From NCBI GenBank assembly GCA_963169325.1, contig CAUJEY010000184.1, positions 1 to 49,109 of the forward strand: a stretch of 49,109 nucleotides of DNA, written 5' to 3'. The position numbers and the translations under genes are program-made. This stretch comes from Bacteroidota bacterium (GTDB lineage: Bacteria > Bacteroidota > Bacteroidia > Chitinophagales > Saprospiraceae). The notes below the pieces were generated by a model. The model made no database searches. It was given only the letters and a program-made list of their open reading frames with translations, and had not been told where the DNA came from. This document shows positions 18,584 through 26,244 of the stretch, in pieces; within the stretch, counting starts at the first letter, position 1; each line of letters starts with the position of its first letter.

Positions 18584-19613
18584 GGTTGATGTTCAAACTG
18601 ACGACAAATACCGACTCGAATTGCTGCACGGATAGTTTATAGTCCGTGTAGAGCAACTCCAGTTGACGCCGGAGATTGGAAAGGCCGATGTTTTCTTTGA
18701 CCTCCTGTTCTTCCGGCGACTTTTCCGCAGAGTTTTTGACCAAAAAAGATAATTGCCGCTTATCTATGGACAGGTGAATGTCGACAAAGGGCCGGTTGCG
18801 CGTTTCAGAAACGCCGTGTTTAAACGCGTTTTCTACCAACGGGATCAGGAGCAAGGGCGGCAGCGTTTGTTTCATGTCCGATATATCGTATGTAAAACTG
18901 ACGTGCAGGGAATCGTCGTAACGCAGCTTTTCCAGGGCAATATAATCGGCGATCACTTTCACTTCCTGCTCGACAGAGATAGATTTTCCGCCGGTTTCAT
19001 AGAGCATAAAACGCAGGATTTTCGACAGCCGCAAAATAGATTCCGGCGCCATATCCGATTTGTCGCTGGCGAGGGAATAGATGTTATTCAGGGTGTTGAA
19101 CAGGAAATGGGGATTGGTCTGCGATTTAAGGTAGTTCAATTCCGCCTGTTGCTTTTCTATCAGCAACTGTTGCGTCGATTGTTTCAGTTTTATATGATCG
19201 TGAATATGGCGGATAACGGCAAAGAAAAAAATAGAAAATACACTGGCGGAGAACTGGTCGCAAATCCCGTCGCGCATGGATTCATAGTCCTTAAAAGAAA
19301 CATAAATGTGCAGGATAATGCCCAGGTACCGCCAGGCATACAAACCGAAGGAATACAATAAAAATTGGCTGCCGAGCAACAATATGTTGCGCGGCAGCCC
19401 TTTCCAGCCGAATCGCAAGGCCGGCAGTGTATGTTCGAAGAACCAGTAATTGACCAGGACGATGTAAACGGCCCGCCATACCTCGTTGAGGGAACGTTGC
19501 TGAATTTCGCCGGATGGGTGATTCGCCAGGTCGTACAAGACCCAACCCAACAAATAAGCGGCGCCGATCTTGAAAAATAGGGTCAGGCGTTTTTTATCAA
19601 TTTTCGTATTCAT
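18567..19613 (-). CDS. LytS-type sensor histidine kinase
   Basis: 348 residues. About four hydrophobic segments at the N-terminus (around 12-30, 48-66, 76-102 and 120-136) form a membrane sensor without a large extracellular domain. The His_kinase motif QTNPHFLFNTLNNIYSLA carries the predicted phospho-acceptor H169, and PLVENAFKHG (258-267) is the N-box of the ATPase domain, followed by a GLSNLRRQLELLY stretch. This is the usual Bacteroidota partner of LytTR regulators. It overlaps the regulator downstream and the DUF4386 gene upstream by 17 bp each, so all three are probably one transcript. The signal sensed is unknown; given the overlap, the DUF4386 membrane protein may take part in sensing. 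Confidence 0.93.
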   Translation of the reverse strand: MNTKIDKKRLTLFFKIGAAYLLGWVLYDLANHPSGEIQQRSLNEVWRAVYIVLVNYWFFEHTLPALRFGWKGLPRNILLLGSQFLLYSFGLYAWRYLGIILHIYVSFKDYESMRDGICDQFSASVFSIFFFAVIRHIHDHIKLKQSTQQLLIEKQQAELNYLKSQTNPHFLFNTLNNIYSLASDKSDMAPESILRLSKILRFMLYETGGKSISVEQEVKVIADYIALEKLRYDDSLHVSFTYDISDMKQTLPPLLLIPLVENAFKHGVSETRNRPFVDIHLSIDKRQLSFLVKNSAEKSPEEQEVKENIGLSNLRRQLELLYTDYKLSVQQFESVFVVSLNINLASHV

Positions 19614-20319
19614 GCTTTTTTATCCGTAAACCGTTGTCTTTTGCGCCTTTTACTACCAGCCACAACATTAGCGCCATTTCGCCGAAAAATACGGGAAAAG
19701 CAACTTTGTAAACCGTTTCACGGTATGCTGGGAACAAAATACCCGTAAAACACAAAACCAGGTAAGCCAACCCGTTGACGAACAACCAGGCCCCTAAAAA
19801 ACGCGGCAAAAAACGCGACTGGTACGTCAGAACCGCCAGGGGCAACAACCATAAACCCCAGAAAAATTCCAGAACCAAAGTTACGGAAGTATTTATTTTA
19901 AGAAAAACTGCGGCCAGTTCCTGCCGCTGAGCGAGTTCGAATGTTTTCAGCGTCTCTCCTTTGAAAAGAACGAGGGCCAACATATTGCAGGCGTCTGTCG
20001 TAATCACTGCCGGTATCTGCACTAGCACGAACGCCACCAGAAGTTTGGCCTGGAAATCGTTCACCTGCCGGAACATGCGGTAGAAAACCAAAACCATTAA
20101 GATCCAGACAGCGGTCCCGGCAAGATCGACCACGACACCCGTCCGGAACAGCAATTCGTTGGCCAGGATGTTCCGGCCAATATCGGCGGCCTCCCCCTGC
20201 ATGTTGATTTTTGCCGGGATATACATCAGGCCGAAGAGGCCGGTAATGATCCAGACAAGAAATAAAAAACCGGCTGTGCGCGCTTGGTTTTTGAGGGTGT
20301 TATGGTCGGTGTTCGTCAT
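19597..20319 (-). CDS. DUF4386 family integral membrane protein
   Basis: 240 residues, very hydrophobic, with about six transmembrane segments. The family pattern is clear: an N-terminal ARTAGFLFLVWIITGLFGLMYIP stretch, a central AKLLVAFVLVQIPAVIT segment, and LPRFLGAWLFVNGLAYLVLC near residue 170, typical of DUF4386. No enzymatic function is known for this family. It is the first gene of the three-gene unit with the LytS-type kinase and LytTR regulator, and its 3' end overlaps the kinase start by 17 bp. This tight coupling suggests it works with or is controlled by that two-component system. The 108 bp between it and the haloperoxidase-like gene show no feature I can support. Confidence 0.85.
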   Translation of the reverse strand: MTNTDHNTLKNQARTAGFLFLVWIITGLFGLMYIPAKINMQGEAADIGRNILANELLFRTGVVVDLAGTAVWILMVLVFYRMFRQVNDFQAKLLVAFVLVQIPAVITTDACNMLALVLFKGETLKTFELAQRQELAAVFLKINTSVTLVLEFFWGLWLLPLAVLTYQSRFLPRFLGAWLFVNGLAYLVLCFTGILFPAYRETVYKVAFPVFFGEMALMLWLVVKGAKDNGLRIKKHEYEN

Positions 20320-20427
20320 TTTTTTGCGTTTTGTTCACCAGGGAAACGGCCTCGTCCAATCCCGCCGGTTTGTTTTCATCGCTTCTCCTAAGTATGTGAA
20401 ATAAATTTGTCTTGCAACTTATAGTGC

Positions 20428-21783
20428 TCAATCAGCCCTCCCGGCACTAGCTGTTTTGGCTTCCGCCGGCGCCTTATCGGCCCCGTCGGCCTTCGCTTTC
20501 CGGATGATTACGTCGCCTACCTTGCGGCCCATTTCCAGCCCGACTTCGTTGTCCGTGCGGAAGTGAATACCGCCCTGAAAGCGCGATTCGGCCGCATCTT
20601 TGGCTTTGCGCCGGAAATAAGCGCTTTCCGCCGGAAATAAATACGCATACAGCTCGCTCAGCACACCGCTGATGGCCGCGTGGCCCGAGGGATAACCCGG
20701 GAAAGGCGGGCTCTGGAACAGGACGGGTTGAAAGGTGGTATCGTACTGTTCCGGACGGATGCCCCAGTAGGTATATTTGGCATCCCAGCAGGACACAAAG
20801 CCGTCGTAGTAGGCAATAGCGGCAAGGGCGTACACGCGGGCTGCCCGGGGCGGATTCAGGTGCAGGTTGTACTCAAATACCTTTTTGTGCAGCAAATCCT
20901 CCCAAAAAGGCTGACTGCCAAAGAAGTACGCATTGGCCATCGAGCCGAAGGAGGGTTTGAAGTTTTTCAACTCTGCCATATCCTTGGCATAGTCGGGCGG
21001 CGGGCCGGGGCGAAACTGGCTGCTGCTGTCCAGCGCCACCGTTTTACTCCGGCCGGCAAGCGGGGACGCAGGCGCTTCTCCGCGCCAAAAACCCGGCCCC
21101 TCGGGTTGCTTTCCGTCCCAGATCATTTGTGGCGTGTACGTTTTGGTTTTCGCAATTTCAATCTCCGCAATAGTTTTGCCCAATTCGAAACCGGCCCTGG
21201 TATCGCTGGGAAAGGCCACCCCGGCATCAATCCGGGAAGCCATCAGCCGGTCGGCCATGTGCCGGGCAGAATCGGCCATGGCCGGATAAAAATGACTGAT
21301 CAGCGCAACGGCTACCCCGGCTGCCACAGAATGTTCGCAGGGAAAAGAAGGACTCTCCGGCTTCGGCGCATACACTTTCACGCGGCTATCGGCGGCGAAG
21401 GGGCGCGATCGATTGAGGGCGTACTTCGTATCCCAGGCCGCCACCGTGGCATCGTAGGTAGCGGTGCCGAGCAGCATGTAAGCCAGGGCGCCGTTGTAGG
21501 TGGTGTCCGACATCCACAAGCGGAACATCATGGGCTGCCAGCGGTAGCCGGGCGCCCCCGCGTTCCAATAAATGATCTGTTGCCGGCCGGCCGAATCCAG
21601 GTTTTTTTGCCGGGAAAGCACCTCGGCGATTTCCGTTTTCCAGGCCGGCGGTGGGGCCAGACGATATTCCTTGCCCGAGGAGATGAACCAGGTTTTCCAA
21701 TTACCGGCATCCGGCTCTAATTGGGCGTGCAGTTGGGCGGCCAGCAACAGGGCCGCCGCGATAAAGGATAAGTTCTTGCGCAT
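20428..21783 (-). CDS. Internally duplicated vanadium haloperoxidase/PAP2-like protein
   Basis: 451 residues with signal peptide (MRKNLSFIAAALLLAAQLHAQ), so probably periplasmic. The C-terminal half has the vanadate/phosphate-binding triad: KY......RP (336-344), PSGHAA (365-370) and RFQGGIHF (401-408, H407). This matches acid-phosphatase-type PAP2 and vanadium-dependent haloperoxidase families. The N-terminal half (about 95-210) is a second copy in which only part of the triad survives: KYALNRSRP (120-128) is kept, SGH has become CEH (149-151), and the last His is Ala190 (RIDAGVAF). Only the C-terminal copy looks catalytic. Activity could be phosphatase or haloperoxidase; sequence alone does not decide. 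The gene stands alone between the DUF4386 unit and a T9SS protein gene. Confidence 0.82.
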   Translation of the reverse strand: MRKNLSFIAAALLLAAQLHAQLEPDAGNWKTWFISSGKEYRLAPPPAWKTEIAEVLSRQKNLDSAGRQQIIYWNAGAPGYRWQPMMFRLWMSDTTYNGALAYMLLGTATYDATVAAWDTKYALNRSRPFAADSRVKVYAPKPESPSFPCEHSVAAGVAVALISHFYPAMADSARHMADRLMASRIDAGVAFPSDTRAGFELGKTIAEIEIAKTKTYTPQMIWDGKQPEGPGFWRGEAPASPLAGRSKTVALDSSSQFRPGPPPDYAKDMAELKNFKPSFGSMANAYFFGSQPFWEDLLHKKVFEYNLHLNPPRAARVYALAAIAYYDGFVSCWDAKYTYWGIRPEQYDTTFQPVLFQSPPFPGYPSGHAAISGVLSELYAYLFPAESAYFRRKAKDAAESRFQGGIHFRTDNEVGLEMGRKVGDVIIRKAKADGADKAPAEAKTASAGRAD

Positions 21784-21986
21784 ATTCTTAAATTTTATGC
21801 AAGAATATCCGGTTTGGAAATACGCGGCAACCCAGCGTCAACAGACGGCGGGTTGGGGTAAACGAAGGGCGGAAAAAGGTCAACATGGGCTGAACGCCCG
21901 GGGACGAAAGGGTGGTTGTTCAGCAGTACAATGAACATCAAGAAGGGCATAATTTTGATTAACAAAGGGAAGTACTTGCCCGCACG

Positions 21987-22026
21987 TAAAAAAGCCTCGC
22001 TCCGATTACTCGGAACGAGGCTTTTT
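21987..22026 (-). terminator. Rho-independent terminator of the T9SS protein gene
   Basis: Inverted repeat AAGCCTCGCTCCGA / TCGGAACGAGGCTT with a 4-base loop and one G-T type mismatch. A-run and T-run on either side make it potentially bidirectional. It starts about 30 bp downstream of the stop at 22058 on the minus strand and is followed there by a run of T. The remaining 200 bp up to the haloperoxidase-like gene (21784-21986) show nothing else I can support. Confidence 0.85.
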
Positions 22027-22057
22027 ACATTGGACCATTTGGATGTGCTGCCTGTTT

Positions 22058-24400
22058 TTACCTCAGCACGCCCACTTTTCCCGCTGCCACAACCTTTCCT
22101 TCCGACTCCAACCGGTAGAAATACAGGCCGGGGGGAAGGCCTGTAAGGTTGATGTCAAAAACATTGGTTTGGAAGGCCTGTTGCCGTGCGGGCCGGCCCT
22201 GCGTGTCGAACAGGAGCAAACGGCCGTTCATCGGGCGGGAGCTTTTCAGGAAAAAAGTAGCCGCTGTGCTGGCGGGGTTGGGATACACGTCCAGTTCGAG
22301 TCCGGACAGGAACACCACGTTAGATATATTGAGGTATTTTTCTCCGACGGTATGCCAGGTGCGGTTGGTGATAACGGGCTCGTTGAAATCGAAATAAATT
22401 GCAGCGGCGTTTTCGATCACGGTCGGCTTGGGCAAGTCCGCTTTGGGGCGTATGCTGAACTGCACAAACCCGTGGGAGGCCGCTTCGTTCACATTACTGT
22501 CGGGCAAGAGGATGTTTTGAAACAAAAACTGAATCACGCCCGGGCCGAGGATATTGTACGTATAGGGGTGGCTGGCGGCGCCCGCGCGCAAAGTGGCTAA
22601 TTCGAGGCTTTCGGAAAGCGTGTCGAGTATGACGATGTTGAACGCCGTATCCGTGCCGGTATTCTGAAAACGGATGTGGTAGGAAATCTCCTGGTTTTCC
22701 GGAATAAAATGCTCGTCGTATACGCCGCGTGGGAATCCCTGCTTGTCGTTGGGGTCGAAGCTGGCCACATTTTCGTGGCAGTCGGTGTCGAATGCGGGGC
22801 TCTCGTCGGCATAAGGGAATTGGGTAACGAAGCCGGTACTGAAATTGCCGCTCCCGTTGGTGCCGCAGCCTTCCACGGATACGCCGCGTTGAGTGCTCCA
22901 GGGGTGGAATGGCGCCTGGGGAATCTCCAGCCGCCAGGTGGAGCCGTTGGCGGGCAGCGTGACGGTTTGCGTTTGGTTGGCGGCCAGCAGCACCGGGCCG
23001 CCGCCGGTCATCTGGATCATAATGTCTTCAATTACCACGTATTGTTCGGGCTCCGTCATGGCCGCGCCGGTATTTTTGATCGTGAAGATCACCTCACCGT
23101 TGTCGCAGCGGCCGCTGACCTCCAGATTGGCGCCGCTCCAGAGTGGATTGGGCGGCGTACAAAGGGTGTCGGGAAGGATATGCGCGGAGGAACAGTGCGT
23201 TTGCCCCGGTTCGGCTGCGCAATCCACATAAACTATGACGTAAAATGAGCTGCATTGACCGGGCTGCATATCGCCCAGGGCAAAAGTATAGTTGTTGCCG
23301 TTGACCGAACTCCAGGGTATGGAGCTGCCCACCACGTCTAAATATGGGTCGAACATGACCTCCACAGTTGCGTTTTCGGCTGCGATGGTTCCCTTGTTGC
23401 AATACTGTACGGTGTACACATTGTTGAAACAACGCCGCAAAAACGGGGTGGCCAAGTCGACCTCCATGTAAGGGCATTCCGTTTCGATCTGCACCGGAAA
23501 CGATACGGCAGTATGATTTAGCTCTGTGGTTGTCACGTTGGTTAAAGGGTTGGTACAAATGTCCCACAAGTTGTTGGGAGACAACAGCGTAACGGCGTGT
23601 GTGCCCGGTGGCACCCCGATGGAAAACTGCCCGCCGGCGTTGGACTTTCCGTAAAACGTCCCGAAAGGACTTTGCGCCCGAACCACCCAGTTTTGCAAGG
23701 CCGGTTCTCCCGCGTCGGCCACACAATCGGTGTTTTCGTCGATGCGTACCGTGCCGTCGATCCACGACAGGTGCGTGGAATCGGTCAGATTGGCCGGAAT
23801 CGCAGTGTAGTTGATGTCGCCGATTTTTACGCCGATGAAATCGACGTTGCTGACATTGGCGGTCAGGTTCGGGATGCCGAATGACTCCGGATACGGCGGC
23901 TGAAAGGGGTTCAGCGAGTCGGGAAAGACATATCCGGCCCGGACAAAACGCCAGGAGGTGTTATACAAAAATTGGGGGTCGATACCCAGGATCATTTTCC
24001 GGGCTTCCAGCGAGTCGGTAAGATCAGCCAGGCCGTTGTTGTCGACATCCGCGGCGATGAGTTGGAAGGGCGATGTAAGCGGCGTCTCATTGGACCAATG
24101 TTTGGATATCAACACCAGGTCGAAGGTGGAGACGCCGTTGAGGTGATTCACATTACAGTACGGGGCAATGGTATAGGCGCCGCCTTCCGGTAGTGTGGCG
24201 GTGTAGTTGCCCAACGTATCGGTGATGGCAAAGGAGTTCCCCGAACCGGTAATATTTACGACGACGCCGGTCATTGGCGTGCCCAGGGGATTGGTAATAC
24301 GTCCGGAAACAATGAATTGCGCCGAAGCGGGCAGGCTCGTTAAAAATAACAGCAATGCCGGTAAAAACAGACGGAGAAAACAGGTAATATTTTTTTGCAT
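22058..24400 (-). CDS. T9SS-secreted protein with dockerin-like segment and DUF11/DUF7619-like repeat domain
   Basis: 780 residues from the Met at 24400, preferred over an upstream in-frame Met at 24439 because a signal peptide (MQKNITCFLRLFLPALLLFL...PASAQ) begins there. Then come a carboxypeptidase-regulatory-like domain (VSGRITNPLGTPMTGVVVNI), a dockerin-like segment (NGVSTFDLVLISKHW, ADVDNNGLADLTDSLEARKM), an SdrD-B-like module, and a conserved domain near residues 590-710 (SFDPNDKQGFPRG, YHIRFQNTGTDTAFNI, ENAAAIYFDFNEPV) common in T9SS proteins. The end (LDVYPNPASTAATFFL...GKVGVLR) is a type A sorting domain. It shares the dockerin-like phrase with the two giant proteins but not their HYR repeats. 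Likely cell-surface; ligand unknown. Confidence 0.87.
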   Translation of the reverse strand: MQKNITCFLRLFLPALLLFLTSLPASAQFIVSGRITNPLGTPMTGVVVNITGSGNSFAITDTLGNYTATLPEGGAYTIAPYCNVNHLNGVSTFDLVLISKHWSNETPLTSPFQLIAADVDNNGLADLTDSLEARKMILGIDPQFLYNTSWRFVRAGYVFPDSLNPFQPPYPESFGIPNLTANVSNVDFIGVKIGDINYTAIPANLTDSTHLSWIDGTVRIDENTDCVADAGEPALQNWVVRAQSPFGTFYGKSNAGGQFSIGVPPGTHAVTLLSPNNLWDICTNPLTNVTTTELNHTAVSFPVQIETECPYMEVDLATPFLRRCFNNVYTVQYCNKGTIAAENATVEVMFDPYLDVVGSSIPWSSVNGNNYTFALGDMQPGQCSSFYVIVYVDCAAEPGQTHCSSAHILPDTLCTPPNPLWSGANLEVSGRCDNGEVIFTIKNTGAAMTEPEQYVVIEDIMIQMTGGGPVLLAANQTQTVTLPANGSTWRLEIPQAPFHPWSTQRGVSVEGCGTNGSGNFSTGFVTQFPYADESPAFDTDCHENVASFDPNDKQGFPRGVYDEHFIPENQEISYHIRFQNTGTDTAFNIVILDTLSESLELATLRAGAASHPYTYNILGPGVIQFLFQNILLPDSNVNEAASHGFVQFSIRPKADLPKPTVIENAAAIYFDFNEPVITNRTWHTVGEKYLNISNVVFLSGLELDVYPNPASTAATFFLKSSRPMNGRLLLFDTQGRPARQQAFQTNVFDINLTGLPPGLYFYRLESEGKVVAAGKVGVLR

Positions 24401-24433
24401 GGGATAAAGTGTTTTAAATAATTCGATTATTGG

Positions 24434-24470
24434 GTACAAAAGTGCAGGGAGATCAGGGAAGCACCAAAAA
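24434..24470 (-). promoter_or_regulatory. Possible promoter of the T9SS protein gene
   Basis: On the minus strand a TTTTTGG element (plus 24464-24470) lies about 20 bp upstream of CACTTTTGTAC (plus 24434-24444), resembling the Bacteroidota -33 TTTG / -7 TAnnTTTG arrangement although the TA is imperfect. It would give a leader of roughly 30 nt before the chosen start at 24400, and it would place the alternative start at 24439 inside the promoter, which supports the shorter CDS. Confidence 0.35.
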
Positions 24471-24581
24471 CAAAATTGGGGATTTGTCTACGGGTTTTTT
24501 GCATAAATAAATAAGTCGATTTTATTTTCTGTATAAATTTTGCGTTTAAAATCTGTGTGAAATGATTTAATTGGGCGTGCC

Positions 24582-24728
24582 GTTTCAACCCCTCCCCCAT
24601 CCCCTCCCCCGAAGGGGAGGGGGGCTTGATTTCGTAATTTTATTAGATTTTCATATCTAAAATCATTAATATACGTGAGTGCAAGCCCCCCTCCCCTTCG
24701 GGGGAGGGGATGGGGGAGGGGTTGAAAC
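24582..24728. repeat. 47-bp perfect inverted repeat with nested C/G-rich palindromes
   Basis: Arms at 24582-24628 and 24682-24728 are exact reverse complements over 47 bp, separated by a 53-bp AT-rich spacer. Each arm itself contains a smaller palindrome built on CCCCTCCCC GAA GGGGAGGGG. Flanking bases (GGGCGTGCC before, GGCAGGGCGCC after) pair imperfectly, extending the structure. No coding potential is seen in the spacer. It looks like a MITE-type or REP-type mobile extragenic element; its orientation between divergent genes would give a very strong cruciform or RNA hairpin. The rest of 24440-24843 is AT-rich promoter DNA. Confidence 0.8.
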
Positions 24729-24809
24729 AGGCAGGGCGCCCCCCCAACATCTTAATTTACACTGTACTAACCAATTAAATTATTTCAGCTATATTTTTTA
24801 AATTAGCCC

Positions 24810-24817
24810 TACATTTG
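24810..24817 (+). promoter_or_regulatory. Bacteroidota -7 promoter element (TACATTTG)
   Basis: TACATTTG matches the TAnnTTTG -7 consensus exactly and lies 26 bp upstream of the ATG at 24844. No clear TTTG -33 element was found at the expected distance; the upstream region is AT-rich. Confidence 0.5.
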
Positions 24818-24843
24818 TCTACTAAAAGCAAGCAAAAACCTAC

Positions 24844-26244
24844 ATGGAAAATACCCGTTTACTCCTACTTTTACGCACTTTTTCCGATGCCGAACTGCGA
24901 GCGTTGAAAAAGTTTGTCCGTAGCCCGTATTTCAATCAGCGCCGGGAAGTGATCGATCTGCTCGATTTTTTAGAAAAACCGCTGAAAAACAAACGGCCTG
25001 CACCGGAAAAGGAGCAGGCTTTTGCAGCAGTTTTTGGAAAAGACCAATTTGACGACCACCGAATTCGGATGGCGATGAGTTTTCTGTTCCAATTAGCCGG
25101 TCAGTTTTTAGCCGTCCAGGATTTTGTGGCCGACACCCCCCAGCTGCGCTTGCGCCAGGCCGGCTTGTTGCGGCAGCGCAAATTGCAGGACCACGCCCAA
25201 CAGGCGCTTATGGAATCGGCTACGACGCTGTTGAGCCGCCCGCAGCGCAACGCCGATTTTCACCAGCAACTCTACCAGTTTTTATTGGAAAAATACCGCG
25301 CAGAAGCGGAAATAAACCCGACAGGACCCTTGCCCCTGCAGGAACTTTCCAACCAATTGGACCGGACCTTTTTGAGCCGCAAACTATGGCAGTCGTGTTT
25401 TATGCTGTCGCACCAAACCGTGTACAACACGACCTACGATTTCGGACTGCTTGATGCTGCGCTGATGCACCTGGAATCGGCCCCGGTACTGAACGATCCC
25501 AGTGTGGCCGTGTACTATTTCTGTTACCGTGCCCTGACCAACCCCGATGAAACGGCTTATTTTAAACAGTTTAAGCAACTGCTCCTGCAGCACAATAAAC
25601 TGTTTCCGAGCGATGAAATGCGCGATCTGTATGTGTTGGCGATCAATTTTTGTATTCGCCGGTACAACGCCGGCAATCCGGATTACCTGCCCGAACAGTT
25701 CGACTTTTACCGCGACGGCCTGGCGCAAAAATATTTCCTGGTCGATGGCGCGCTTTCGCGGTACACCTACCTCAATGCCGCTACCATCGGCCTGGTGCTG
25801 CACGAACTGGACTGGGTGGAACAGTTTATCCGCGATTACCGCGATTTTGTAAAAGAGCCGCACCGCGAAAGCTTGTACAGTTTCAACCTGGCCCGACTTG
25901 AGTATCAGCGCCGCCGGCTCGATGAAGCCCTGAAACTGCTTCAAAAAGCAGAATATAAAGACCTGCTGCTTCATCTGGCCGCCAAAACGCTGCAACTTAA
26001 AATTTTCTACGAACTGGAGGAATTCGATCTGCTCGAATCGCACCTGCAAACATTGCAAACCTTTATCCGCCGGAAAAAAGACCTGGGCTATCACCGGGAA
26101 AACTACCTGAACACGATCCGGTTTACAAGAAAATTGTTGGAAACCAATTTATTTGATAAAACGGTTCGAAAAGCCCTGCGCGAGGAAATTGAGGGCACAA
26201 AGGGCGTGGCGGAGAAGGAGTGGTTGTTGGAAAGGGTTTCCTAA
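24844..26244 (+). CDS. Conserved helical hypothetical protein
   Basis: 466 residues, nearly all predicted helix, no signal peptide or membrane segment. The opening MENTRLLLLLRTFSDAELRALKKFVRSPYFNQR has a pattern I have seen in unannotated Bacteroidota proteins. The later part has TPR-like spacing (NLARLEYQRRRLDEALKLLQKA, LHLAAKTLQLKIFYELEEFDLL), suggesting a scaffold that binds proteins. I do not recognise a function. It runs alone behind a good promoter element and converges with paaZ; the two stop codons overlap (TAA 26242-26244 and, on the other strand, 26241-26243). An RNA polymerase-independent role such as adaptor is only a guess and is not asserted. Confidence 0.85.
   Translation: MENTRLLLLLRTFSDAELRALKKFVRSPYFNQRREVIDLLDFLEKPLKNKRPAPEKEQAFAAVFGKDQFDDHRIRMAMSFLFQLAGQFLAVQDFVADTPQLRLRQAGLLRQRKLQDHAQQALMESATTLLSRPQRNADFHQQLYQFLLEKYRAEAEINPTGPLPLQELSNQLDRTFLSRKLWQSCFMLSHQTVYNTTYDFGLLDAALMHLESAPVLNDPSVAVYYFCYRALTNPDETAYFKQFKQLLLQHNKLFPSDEMRDLYVLAINFCIRRYNAGNPDYLPEQFDFYRDGLAQKYFLVDGALSRYTYLNAATIGLVLHELDWVEQFIRDYRDFVKEPHRESLYSFNLARLEYQRRRLDEALKLLQKAEYKDLLLHLAAKTLQLKIFYELEEFDLLESHLQTLQTFIRRKKDLGYHRENYLNTIRFTRKLLETNLFDKTVRKALREEIEGTKGVAEKEWLLERVS

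Noticed and set aside
24582-24728. CRISPR array or transcription terminator
   Set aside because: Only two arms in inverted orientation, with a unique AT-rich spacer and no direct repeats; no T-tract follows.
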